Shown: in pieces, positions 1 through 7,324 of the stretch
Layout: each line of letters starts with the position of its first letter
Position numbering within the stretch: position 1 is the first letter of the stretch
Source: Mucilaginibacter defluvii
GTDB taxonomy: Bacteria; Bacteroidota; Bacteroidia; Sphingobacteriales; Sphingobacteriaceae
Length of the DNA stretch: 64,000 nucleotides
Reading direction: 5' to 3'
NCBI RefSeq assembly: GCF_039543225.1
Contig: NZ_BAABJI010000002.1
Coordinates: forward strand, 1,426,001-1,490,000
Translations under genes and position numbers: made by a program
Notes under the pieces: model-generated
Databases searched by the model: none
The model's input: the letters and a program-made list of their open reading frames with translations, nothing else
Told to the model about the DNA's origin: nothing

Positions 1-38
1 GCAAAATTCTGGTATCTTTATCAACTAAGCCGATCACT

Positions 39-2339
39 ATGCATGACCTTTTGTACCTTCTGTCGATCAATCTCCTTTTTATACTGCTTATTTTCCGCTA
101 TTTCCGTGTCCTTAAGAATCTCCTTTTAAGGCTGAAGCCTCCGTTTTTGAATTTTTTGCTTTGGGCGTCCAGGCTGTTACAACTGGCTGGGGCATTTCTA
201 GCAAAAAAAGCAGGAAGTTCAACCACTACGACCTTTCGCAATCTGGCGGCTTTTGCCAAAGTCGATCTCGATGACCCTTATATCAAGCTACTGCAACAAT
301 GCGTTCAGGATACGGACACGAAAAATATCGCGCTTACAGGGCCTTATGGATCCGGCAAAAGCAGTATCCTGCGCTCTTTTCAGCTCACCCACCCGGAATA
401 CCATTACCTTAATATTTCGCTCGCCAGCTTTAAGGAAAATAAGGAGCAGGCCGCGCAGCCAGTGATACCTGGCAACAAAGCAATTAGTGACGCCGGCGAA
501 ACACCGAATATCGCCTCGATCGAATACAGCATTTTACAACAGTTGTTTTACCACGTCCGCCACCAGCAGATTCCTTTCTCGCGCTTTAAACGAATCAAAA
601 ATTTACCGGGCGGTGTCCTGCTGTTCCGGTCGGTCGCCATGGTGTGCTGGGCGGCAACGGTTGCGTACCTAATCTGGCACGAAAAGATTTTCACGACCGC
701 AGCCGTGTGGAAAGCTTATTTTACCTGGCCGCCCGATGTGTGGAAGATGTTGTTGCTGGCATTCGTCGCATGCGGGGCTTGCTATGCCTGCTACATCGTC
801 CTTCGCCTGTATAACAACTCGAAATTCCACAAGTTCAATCTCACCAGCGGGGAGGTGGAGATCGCCCCGGCCAGCGATGCGTCTATCCTTAACCGCCACC
901 TGGATGAACTCTTGTATTTTTTTGAAGCGACCCGATACAATGTCCTGATCATCGAAGACCTGGACCGCTTTGATGACCCTGAGGTCTTTGTGCAGTTGCG
1001 TGAACTGAACAACTTACTTAATTATTCCCGCCAGGTCGGCCGTAAAATAAGCTTTATTTATGCCTTAAAGGACGATGTTTTCCGCGATGAGCAGCGAACA
1101 AAGTTTTTCGACTATATCATTCCAGTAATCCCTGTGATCGATCACCAGAACTCGTCCGAAAAGTTCTCGGACCGCCTTGCCGAACTGGAGATCGACCGCA
1201 GCAATATCCCGGCGTCGTTCATCAGCGATGTCGCTGCCTACATCAGTGACATGCGCCTGCTTCTCAACACCGTTAACGAGTTTCAGCTTTACCGGACTCG
1301 GCTTCATACTACGGCAGGCAGCTATGGTCAGCTGCTAGCGATGATGATCTTCAAGAACAAGTATCCTAAGCTGTTCGCACAGTTACACCGGCGTAAGGGC
1401 ATCGCTTTTAAAGTGCTCAACGGTAAAGAAAGATTTGTTGAGATCTTGAGCCAGGAACTGCTGGACAAAAAGGCCCAACTCGAAGGCCAGATAAAGACCA
1501 TGAGCTTCACGTTCCTCCGGGATAAAAAAGAATTGCGCCTAGCTTATATCGGCCGGATCATCGAGTCACTGACCGACTTTGGTGGACAATTATATATCGA
1601 GCAAAACTCATTTGACCTTAAAACGCTAACGGAGGATGACCAATTATTCGCCCAGTTTACGAAGGTGTCGAATATCCGTTATTACAAAGCCAGTGGTTAC
1701 GCACAGCATATCGGCCAGAGCTTTGCAGTGATCGAGAAACAAGTCGACCCGATCATCAGCTACCAGCAAAGGGAACACGAAGTTGCACTGCGGCAAAAGT
1801 ACAAAAGCGACGAACTGCAGCAAGAACTTAAGAAAGTCCAATTACAACTTGACCATATCCGGGCTTATCGCCTGGCGGATATTTTTGCCATCCGTTCGCT
1901 TCCGGAACTGGATGCCGAATTGGGGAAGAATAGCTTGCTCAATTATCTGGTGTCGAATGACTACCTGAATGAAGATTATAATTATTATTTATCACACTTC
2001 TACCCGGGCAGCCTGACCCAGCGAGACTATGATTTCTTTTTTGCGGTTAAGGAAAAGCGCCGTTTGTCCTTCGATACCGCGCTAAGCCAAACGGAAGAAC
2101 TGATCAACCGGTTAGATGTCAGCGACTTCGGGCATCCCAGCATTCTCAATATCACGCTAGTCGACACGCTGTTAGCCCAACCCGCTGATGGGAACGACCG
2201 ACTGTTGCAATTTAGCAGTCTTTTTAATCCTGCCGACACTGTTGCAGGGACCTTTATTCATGATTATTTCAGGTTGGGAAAACAACAAGCGGCATTCATG
2301 CGCCTACTGGCGCTTTGGCCACGCTTCTGCTATGGGTAA
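39..2339 (+). CDS. YobI-like membrane P-loop NTPase, N-terminal part (frameshifted)
   Basis: Large ATPase of unknown cellular role, resembling the YobI-type/KAP-like P-loop NTPases. Hydrophobic segments occur at about residues 5-20 and as a pair near 200-215 and 235-255, so it is probably membrane-bound. Walker A is GPYGSGKSS at about residues 101-109. A Walker B-like strand, VLIIEDLDRFDDP, lies at about 302-314, with E306/D307 as likely Mg/catalytic residues. The frame stays open to the left edge without a stop, so the true start may be upstream of the ATG used here. The protein ends abruptly after a stretch that continues, in another frame, in the next gene. Joined, the two would be about 1270 residues, near the size I expect for this family. 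The family call rests on motifs and layout only. Confidence 0.6.
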   Translation: MHDLLYLLSINLLFILLIFRYFRVLKNLLLRLKPPFLNFLLWASRLLQLAGAFLAKKAGSSTTTTFRNLAAFAKVDLDDPYIKLLQQCVQDTDTKNIALTGPYGSGKSSILRSFQLTHPEYHYLNISLASFKENKEQAAQPVIPGNKAISDAGETPNIASIEYSILQQLFYHVRHQQIPFSRFKRIKNLPGGVLLFRSVAMVCWAATVAYLIWHEKIFTTAAVWKAYFTWPPDVWKMLLLAFVACGACYACYIVLRLYNNSKFHKFNLTSGEVEIAPASDASILNRHLDELLYFFEATRYNVLIIEDLDRFDDPEVFVQLRELNNLLNYSRQVGRKISFIYALKDDVFRDEQRTKFFDYIIPVIPVIDHQNSSEKFSDRLAELEIDRSNIPASFISDVAAYISDMRLLLNTVNEFQLYRTRLHTTAGSYGQLLAMMIFKNKYPKLFAQLHRRKGIAFKVLNGKERFVEILSQELLDKKAQLEGQIKTMSFTFLRDKKELRLAYIGRIIESLTDFGGQLYIEQNSFDLKTLTEDDQLFAQFTKVSNIRYYKASGYAQHIGQSFAVIEKQVDPIISYQQREHEVALRQKYKSDELQQELKKVQLQLDHIRAYRLADIFAIRSLPELDAELGKNSLLNYLVSNDYLNEDYNYYLSHFYPGSLTQRDYDFFFAVKEKRRLSFDTALSQTEELINRLDVSDFGHPSILNITLVDTLLAQPADGNDRLLQFSSLFNPADTVAGTFIHDYFRLGKQQAAFMRLLALWPRFCYG

Positions 2340-3829
2340 GCGCAGAGGACCAATTGACGAGCGAAACCCGGCGCAACTACCTCGGGCTTTTATTGCAGCA
2401 GGCACCCCTGCCCACTTTAACGGCTATGAACCAGCAGGACTGTTTGAAGTGCACGATCGAAGAGATGCCTGACTTCCTGACCTGGTGCCAGACTTATCTC
2501 GTCCAGGATCAGACTAGAGCGATCCTAAAGCACTTCAATATTAGTTTCTTTATGCTGGATGCCCAGGCTACGCAGGAGCCTTTATTTAACGACGTGCTCG
2601 AAAATTTCTGGTACCAGCTCAACCCTATGATGGTCGAACTGATTGTGGGGCACTTTAGCCCGCAGGATGAGCTCCCGGTCAAACTTCGGACGCAAAACCT
2701 GACGACCATAATGGTGGCAAATATTCCGGTACTGCTCGATTATGTGCATGAATATCCCGGTTATTACGTCGACAATGTGTTTGACGAACTGCCTGACAAT
2801 ACCATGGAATCAGAAGCCGCTATTTCGTACCTGATCAAAGAAGAAGAGATCAGCCTAGAAAAAAGGGTTCGTGTGTTGGAAAAAAGCGAACGCCGGTTAA
2901 GGACCATTGACAAGGCGCCACCGGAACTTTGGCCTGAGGTCTTGCGGCTATCCCGCATCGTTGCTACTTGGGCGAACCTTTACCCGGTTTATGCGGCCGG
3001 TAAATCTATTACCGCAGAAATGGCGGCTTTTATGAACCTGCCGGAGAACTATGCGCAGTTAGCGAAAGCAAAATTAGCCGAAGTTTCCGGCGTAGAAGAA
3101 AAAATGTTAGAAGCTTTTGGCTTAAAGGTGCTCGTCAGTCCGGCCATTGCCGTGCCGGCGAAAAGACAATTATTACCCCAACTTGGTTTCTATTACACCG
3201 ATCCGGACCTCAGCGCACTTAACCGTGAGCAAGTGGAAGTTATCCTGTCCGCGGACCGTCTGAATTTTAGCGTTGAAACGTACCAATTCCTGCAAGCCAG
3301 TCATGCCGGCCTGCAACTCGTCTATGCGGAAAACAACCTGGAATCATTCTTTGATGAAGTGGAGAACCTTGCCCTGAAAGACTTGGATTACCGATTGTTA
3401 CTCGCTTCCGAGCGATTGTCGAGCACACAACACGAAATCTTGATCCAAAAACTTGACTTTGGTGAACTCGCGCACGACCCGGAACTCACCGCTATTGTTA
3501 CCCGCCTGCTGCTGAGGACGGGCTTTATGCCTTCGATCGCGCAATCCAAGCTCTTATTGGTGTTCTCTTACAGTGAGGATAATGACCTTAGAAAACACCT
3601 ACTGCTAAAATACCTGCCCACGCTGAGCGAAGCACAAACAGGAGAACTGCTTAGCCATATGAGCGAAGATTACGCGGAGCTACCGAACTACCGCCAGCCT
3701 AAAATGGCCGATACACTGCTGAATAAATCCCTATTGAGCGCTTTGCAAATCAAGGGTTATTACGTCAGCAGTTTCCCGGAAAAGAAAGGCCGGTTAAACG
3801 TATATACTAGGTCGCGTCCGGCTGAATAA
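2315..3829 (+). CDS. YobI-like NTPase, C-terminal part (frameshifted continuation)
   Basis: A 504-residue open frame, mostly alpha-helical and charged, without recognisable catalytic motifs. It overlaps the end of the preceding NTPase frame by 25 bases and lies in the -1 frame. The only early start is a TTG inside the upstream gene and no ribosome-binding site is visible there. Reading through with one extra T in the TTT at 2314-2316 joins the two frames smoothly (...RLLALLATLLLW...). I therefore treat it as the C-terminal half of one protein rather than an independent gene. A homopolymer sequencing error, a real inactivating deletion and frameshifting remain possible. Confidence 0.6.
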   Translation: MATLLLWVSAEDQLTSETRRNYLGLLLQQAPLPTLTAMNQQDCLKCTIEEMPDFLTWCQTYLVQDQTRAILKHFNISFFMLDAQATQEPLFNDVLENFWYQLNPMMVELIVGHFSPQDELPVKLRTQNLTTIMVANIPVLLDYVHEYPGYYVDNVFDELPDNTMESEAAISYLIKEEEISLEKRVRVLEKSERRLRTIDKAPPELWPEVLRLSRIVATWANLYPVYAAGKSITAEMAAFMNLPENYAQLAKAKLAEVSGVEEKMLEAFGLKVLVSPAIAVPAKRQLLPQLGFYYTDPDLSALNREQVEVILSADRLNFSVETYQFLQASHAGLQLVYAENNLESFFDEVENLALKDLDYRLLLASERLSSTQHEILIQKLDFGELAHDPELTAIVTRLLLRTGFMPSIAQSKLLLVFSYSEDNDLRKHLLLKYLPTLSEAQTGELLSHMSEDYAELPNYRQPKMADTLLNKSLLSALQIKGYYVSSFPEKKGRLNVYTRSRPAE

Positions 3830-4355
3830 TATCAATTGAGATCGGCTGAATAGCTCTACCGGAACGTGATTAAATGGTACTGCCCTTTATAAACGATCAT
3901 CTGACACTTGATCGCTTAATTAATTTGAAAAATTACTTAGCTAATGCTGGTAATGAATAACTTATGTAACAGCTGCGTTTGACCGGGCGATTGGACTCGG
4001 CAGCCCGAACTTAGAGAACTGGAGAAAGACAAAAAGCAGCAAAAAAAGTATGTCCATTAATTCCTACCGGAACAACGGTAAGAGTAATACTTTCAGGGAA
4101 CGCGCTAGCACCAGCTAACCGAAGTGGTCTTAAGCCGGCGATGTCGCCGACTAATAACATCAAAAGCTCTAATCCGACTCGGATAAACTCGGAGTAAATT
4201 CCAATTTCTTCAACTCATTTTTGTATAAAACATCCTACCTCGTACATGAGGTGTGATATTTATTTATATCAGGTCAGCACCTTTGTACTTAAACAAACGC
4301 AGGATGAAAAAGCTCACAAGGTTGTAGCAGGTTGTCAGCCGTTTCTAAATGAAGG

Positions 4356-4393
4356 GTACAACTTTGTTGATGGGTACAACTTTAAAGTTGTAC
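4356..4393. promoter_or_regulatory. Palindromic operator plus half-site upstream of HTH gene
   Basis: A perfect 20-bp palindrome GTACAACTTTAAAGTTGTAC (4374-4393) directly abuts the -33 TTG of the downstream promoter. The same 10-bp half-site GTACAACTTT also occurs at 4356-4365, 18 bp upstream and in direct orientation. Position and symmetry fit a dimeric regulator; its identity is unknown. Confidence 0.6.
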
Positions 4394-4424
4394 TTGTGGA
4401 GCATCTGACAGGAATTTAGGTTTG
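4394..4424 (+). promoter_or_regulatory. Consensus Bacteroidota promoter for HTH/mobilization genes
   Basis: TTG (4394-4396), 20-bp spacer, then TAGGTTTG (4417-4424), an exact match to TTG-N19-21-TAnnTTTG. The ATG of the HTH gene follows at 4451. Confidence 0.75.
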
Positions 4425-4450
4425 AGTTTAATATCAGTAAATGAATAATT

Positions 4451-4741
4451 ATGGCAGCAGAAATCATCACGAAGGAAGACTTGCAGGAGTTCGGCGAACG
4501 ACTGCTGAGTCAAATGAAAGCGCTGATAACTGGCGGTTCGACTGAAGAACCAAGGAAGTTTTTAAAAAGTTACCAGGTCAAGAACCTGCTCAAGATTTCC
4601 AGCAATACTTTACAAACGCTCAGGGATAACGGCACCATTCCCTTCACCAAGATCGGCGGCATCCTGTATTACAATTACGAGGATATCATGAAGGTATTAA
4701 AGGGTGAAGTGAAAAGCAAACGGATCAGTTTCAGTAAATAG
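4451..4741 (+). CDS. Helix-turn-helix (excisionase-like) DNA-binding protein
   Basis: A 96-residue protein with an N-terminal helical region and, from about residue 37, the pattern KFLKSYQVKNLLKISSNTL...IPFTKIGGILYYNYEDI. This matches the small MerR-like/HTH_17 'excisionase family' domain common on Bacteroidota mobile elements. Such proteins act as excision directionality factors or local regulators. It has a consensus promoter and is followed by an oriT-like hairpin and mobC, so a role in control of the mobilizable element is likely. The palindrome upstream could be its own binding site (inference). Confidence 0.75.
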   Translation: MAAEIITKEDLQEFGERLLSQMKALITGGSTEEPRKFLKSYQVKNLLKISSNTLQTLRDNGTIPFTKIGGILYYNYEDIMKVLKGEVKSKRISFSK

Positions 4742-4759
4742 AAGTGTGTTCAGCGTTTA

Positions 4760-4800
4760 GGAGCAAGCCATGTTTTCGCTACGCTTAAACGGCTTGCTCC
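4760..4800. other. Candidate oriT hairpin of mobilizable element
   Basis: Perfect 10-bp inverted repeat GGAGCAAGCC / GGCTTGCTCC (4760-4769, 4791-4800) with a 21-nt loop, in the gap just upstream of mobC and the relaxase. oriT sites of MobC/relaxase elements commonly sit here and carry such an inverted repeat. The nick site itself cannot be assigned by eye. Confidence 0.5.
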
Positions 4801-4845
4801 TTCGGAGGTAAACAAGATTTTGCACTTCGTTTAAAATCAAAGATC

Positions 4846-5181
4846 ATGGGAAGACCGGCATTACAGGAAGAGGATAAAAGGATCATACAGGTCAATATCC
4901 GACTGACAAAAGAAGAGAACAATATGGTTTGCCACTATGCCCAGGCGTCAGCAATGACACCGGCGAACTGGATCAGGCAGAAAGCTTTTACTGGCAGGTT
5001 CCCTGCCATCAAGCTGTCACCGCTTAACGCCGAATTGTACCGGGAGCTGCACAAGATCGGTGTTAACTTGAACCAGGCGGTTAAGCAACTGAACACTGGT
5101 AAACTATCACCAGCTTTCGTAACCATATTGAGCGCTTTGATCAAAACGCAAAAGGACCTACTTAACTGCTTAATGAAATGA
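4846..5181 (+). CDS. mobC: MobC-like plasmid/element mobilization accessory protein
   Basis: A 111-residue relaxosome accessory protein. The N-terminal part (IQVNIRLTKEENNMV...) reads as a ribbon-helix-helix-like segment. The C-terminal part (LHKIGVNLNQAVKQLNTGK) is the hallmark MobC 'IGxNxNQ' region. These proteins bind oriT DNA and help the relaxase nick it. The stop overlaps the relaxase start by 4 bp (ATGA), indicating translational coupling. The family is clear; substrate specificity is not. Confidence 0.85.
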   Translation: MGRPALQEEDKRIIQVNIRLTKEENNMVCHYAQASAMTPANWIRQKAFTGRFPAIKLSPLNAELYRELHKIGVNLNQAVKQLNTGKLSPAFVTILSALIKTQKDLLNCLMK

Positions 5182-6386
5182 CAGCCGACCAGGTAAAAGG
5201 AAAAGGGTTTAGGGGCGCATTACGGTACAATCTGAAAAAGGTTGAACAAGGTAAGGCGAAAGTCCTGGATATGACTTTTACATCGGGCAAAGAGGATTCT
5301 ATCATGCGTGAGGTGGCTTTGGTCAGAATGCTGAGACCCAACCTGCAAAAGTACTTCTATCATACCTCCCTCAACTTTCCGCTAAACGAGAATCTGGGCG
5401 ATGAACAAATGAACATGATTGCAAATGAATATTTGAACAACATGGGATTCGACCAGCACCAATATGCCATCTTCCGGCACTACGATGCCGATCATCCGCA
5501 CCTGCATATTCTAGTTAACCGCATTGGTTACGACGGACAAGTGGTATCTGATAGCAAGGACTACCAGCGCAGCGAGCAAGTCTTAAGAAAGCTGGAAAAG
5601 CAGCATAGCCTGACGGAGGTCATCTCAAGCAGGCAAGCGCAGGAAAGGGCTATGACGAAGAATGAACTGGAAATGATGAAGCGAACGAATTTACCGTCCT
5701 CCAAAATGCAGTTACAGGAGATCATTAAAGATGTGCTCAGTAGGAAGCCGGATACAGCACAATTCATTCAGGCGCTGGAATCTAAAGGAATCAACGTATT
5801 GTTTAACCAAGCCAGCACCGGCTTTGTGAGCGGCATATCCTACGGCTATGAAGGAATGCAGTTCAAAGGCGCTCAATTAGGTAATGCTTATAAATGGCAG
5901 GCCATTAAAAATGCTATCAGTTATGAACAAGAAAGAGATCGCACAGCAATTTACCAGGCAAATGTTAGGACAACAGACTGGCAACGATCAGCAAGAACAG
6001 ATAAATCCGTCCCAAGAGGAACAGCAACCGGAATTCACGCAGATACAAAAGTTATTGCCGGAAATAGAAAAGATATACAGCAGAGCGCTGGAAAATTACA
6101 GGATCAGATCAGAGCAAAAGATAGCAGATACCAGCCGGCGGCTGGAGCTGATGGACAGCCAGGCAACCAATATGGCGTTCCAAATCAAAAGTATCGTATA
6201 CAGCGCGGAACAGATATCCAAAGCCAACAACAAGGTTGGCAGCAGGTGGGTCATCAGGCTTTACCTGGTAGCGATTTTATCGGGAGTTTGCTCGGCACTG
6301 ATCACCCTGCTGGTGATATGGATCAAAGTGCATTGAACGAGTTCAAGCGTAAGCGTAAGAAGAGGAAAGGGCAAAGGTTAGGTTAG
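5178..6386 (+). CDS. Relaxase/mobilization nuclease (MobA/VirD2-like)
   Basis: A 402-residue relaxase that would nick oriT and lead the transferred strand. The N-terminus has GFRGALRYNLKK with Y17 a candidate nucleophile. The metal-binding triad is DHPHLHILVN (H106, H108, H110). The catalytic domain ends near residue 250. The tail is Gln-rich and low in complexity, and it is exactly there that a second gene is encoded in another frame (5923-6336). It ends in a basic cluster (KRKRKKRKGQRLG). There is no linked type IV coupling gene nearby, so mobilization by a helper element is expected. Confidence 0.85.
   Translation: MTADQVKGKGFRGALRYNLKKVEQGKAKVLDMTFTSGKEDSIMREVALVRMLRPNLQKYFYHTSLNFPLNENLGDEQMNMIANEYLNNMGFDQHQYAIFRHYDADHPHLHILVNRIGYDGQVVSDSKDYQRSEQVLRKLEKQHSLTEVISSRQAQERAMTKNELEMMKRTNLPSSKMQLQEIIKDVLSRKPDTAQFIQALESKGINVLFNQASTGFVSGISYGYEGMQFKGAQLGNAYKWQAIKNAISYEQERDRTAIYQANVRTTDWQRSARTDKSVPRGTATGIHADTKVIAGNRKDIQQSAGKLQDQIRAKDSRYQPAAGADGQPGNQYGVPNQKYRIQRGTDIQSQQQGWQQVGHQALPGSDFIGSLLGTDHPAGDMDQSALNEFKRKRKKRKGQRLG
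5923..6336 (+). CDS. Nested out-of-frame mobilization-associated membrane protein
   Basis: A 137-residue frame lying wholly inside the 3' part of the relaxase gene. From the ATG at 5923 it starts MNKKEIAQQF and has a Gln/Glu-rich helical stretch likely to form a coiled coil (about residues 15-80). It ends with one clear transmembrane helix (LYLVAILSGVCSALITLLVIW) close to the C-terminus. That ordered layout contrasts with the low-complexity relaxase tail read from the same DNA, which suggests this frame is the constrained one. An ATG at 5884 in the same frame is an alternative start. Function unknown; possibly it anchors the relaxosome at the membrane (inference). Confidence 0.6.
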   Translation: MNKKEIAQQFTRQMLGQQTGNDQQEQINPSQEEQQPEFTQIQKLLPEIEKIYSRALENYRIRSEQKIADTSRRLELMDSQATNMAFQIKSIVYSAEQISKANNKVGSRWVIRLYLVAILSGVCSALITLLVIWIKVH

Positions 6387-6398
6387 TAACGGCTTTGT

Positions 6399-6764
6399 TC
6401 ACAAAGCTTTTCTTGGCCTTTTCTTTCTTTCCTCGGTGCCTGGCCTCGATACCTTTTGATAAACAGGCTGTCTTTTCGGAGCAAAGGGCTTAGGCGCATA
6501 GCTTGGTTTTGCAGCGGGTTCCTCATTAATTTTTACGGTGAGCGGTTTCCCGTTCATATCAGCGCCATCCAGTGCTTCAGCAGCCGCTTCAGCTCCTTTC
6601 CGGTCATTCATTTCGATAAAGGCATAGCCTTTACAAATACGCGTTTTCTTATCACGAACTATCTTGATGGTGCTGATGTCACCATGAGGGCCGAACAACT
6701 TGGCCAGCTCCAGTTCGTCGATCTCCAGCGGGAAGCCGCCAACAAACAATTTAACTAATTCCAT
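6399..6764 (-). CDS. RNA-binding protein with one RRM domain
   Basis: A 121-residue bacterial RRM protein. RNP2 is KLFVGGF (residues about 5-11) and RNP1 is KGYAFIEM (about 44-51), followed by a basic, Pro/Lys-rich tail. Such small glycine-poor RRM proteins are common in Bacteroidota and bind single-stranded RNA; their targets are mostly unknown. I chose the ATG at 6764 (MELVKLFVGG) because it begins the domain directly and has an AGG-containing leader; an upstream start would add 15 unconserved residues. A candidate -7 box and a cluster of AGAAATG-type repeats lie just upstream. Confidence 0.85.
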   Translation of the reverse strand: MELVKLFVGGFPLEIDELELAKLFGPHGDISTIKIVRDKKTRICKGYAFIEMNDRKGAEAAAEALDGADMNGKPLTVKINEEPAAKPSYAPKPFAPKRQPVYQKVSRPGTEERKKRPRKAL

Positions 6765-6774
6765 ACGTAGCCTG

Positions 6775-6871
6775 CAAATGTAGAGATATAGAAAAATAGA
6801 TTTCTGCATTTGTAGAAATGAACATTTCTATAATTGAAGAAAGTTAGAAATGCAGAAATATGCATTTCTAA
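6775..6871 (-). promoter_or_regulatory. RRM gene promoter with clustered AGAAATG/CATTTCT repeats
   Basis: Read on the minus strand, TACATTTG (6782-6775) is a perfect -7 box. Upstream lie several copies of an AGAAATG/CATTTCT element. TAGAAATG-aa-CATTTCTA is at 6813-6830, and an 11-bp inverted repeat TTAGAAATGCA/TGCATTTCTAA with a 6-nt spacer is at 6844-6871. A further ATTTCT...AGAAAT pair spans about 6800-6819. The spacing suggests cooperative operator sites; the regulator is unknown. Confidence 0.5.
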
Positions 6872-6901
6872 TAAATGAACTTGAAGGGCATGATAGCAAA
6901 T

Positions 6902-6923
6902 AAAAAAAGCCCCTTGCGGAGCT
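6902..6923 (-). terminator. Rho-independent terminator after XRE gene
   Basis: Minus-strand hairpin AGCTCC-gcaa-GGGGCT (one mismatch) followed by seven T residues, placed just after the stop of the XRE gene. Confidence 0.65.
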
Positions 6924-6928
6924 TGATA

Positions 6929-7324
6929 CTATTTCGAGTTTTTTAGAAGCCCGATTTTTTCTCGCTCACTAGCTAACAGCTGTTCGTAAAGTTTTTTGTT
7001 CTCTTCGAATACTTCAACTAATTTATCAATAGGATTGAAATTGAAAGTTCCGTTTGAACTCCAGGCACCTGCGCCACTGTTATCATTAAAAGTATTAAAG
7101 TAATTAAATATAGACTCTTCAGTAAAGCTTTTAATTGCTTCACTCGTAATGCCCAAAGCAGATGCAATTTTATTAAGCGCTACGTCTTCGACATCAGCGC
7201 TTTGCTCAATCTTAGAAACAGCTTGTTGGCTGATACCTAATTCAGCAGCTAAAGCTTCTTGTTTCATTCCGCGAAGCTCTCGAATCCGACTGATTTTTCT
7301 TCCTATGTGTAAAGTCTCTGCCAT
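6929..7324 (-). CDS. XRE-family helix-turn-helix regulator
   Basis: A 131-residue protein. Residues about 8-65 form a canonical Cro/C1-type HTH (ISRIRELRGMKQEALAAELG, then SQQAVSKIEQ). The C-terminal half ends in a charged coiled-coil-like helix (FEENKKLYEQLLASEREKIG), plausible for dimerization. The ATG lies inside the 3' end of the broken integrase frame, and two near-identical 15-16-bp repeats precede it at 7340-7381, probably its own operators. Several Bacteroidota mobile elements carry such a solitary regulator beside the integrase. Confidence 0.85.
   Translation of the reverse strand: MAETLHIGRKISRIRELRGMKQEALAAELGISQQAVSKIEQSADVEDVALNKIASALGITSEAIKSFTEESIFNYFNTFNDNSGAGAWSSNGTFNFNPIDKLVEVFEENKKLYEQLLASEREKIGLLKNSK

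Larger units (their letters stand above)
3830..4450. other. Noncoding gap with small inverted repeats
   Basis: No credible gene. Contains a short perfect hairpin CGGCGA-TG-TCGCCG (4136-4149), an inverted repeat ACCTC-gtacat-GAGGT (4237-4252), and, at its right end, the operator and promoter described separately. It separates the NTPase from the mobilization genes. Confidence 0.7.

Noticed and set aside
2310..2330. Programmed -1 frameshift linking the two NTPase frames
   Set aside because: No X-XXY-YYZ slippery heptamer or clear downstream pseudoknot is visible; an indel explains the data more simply.
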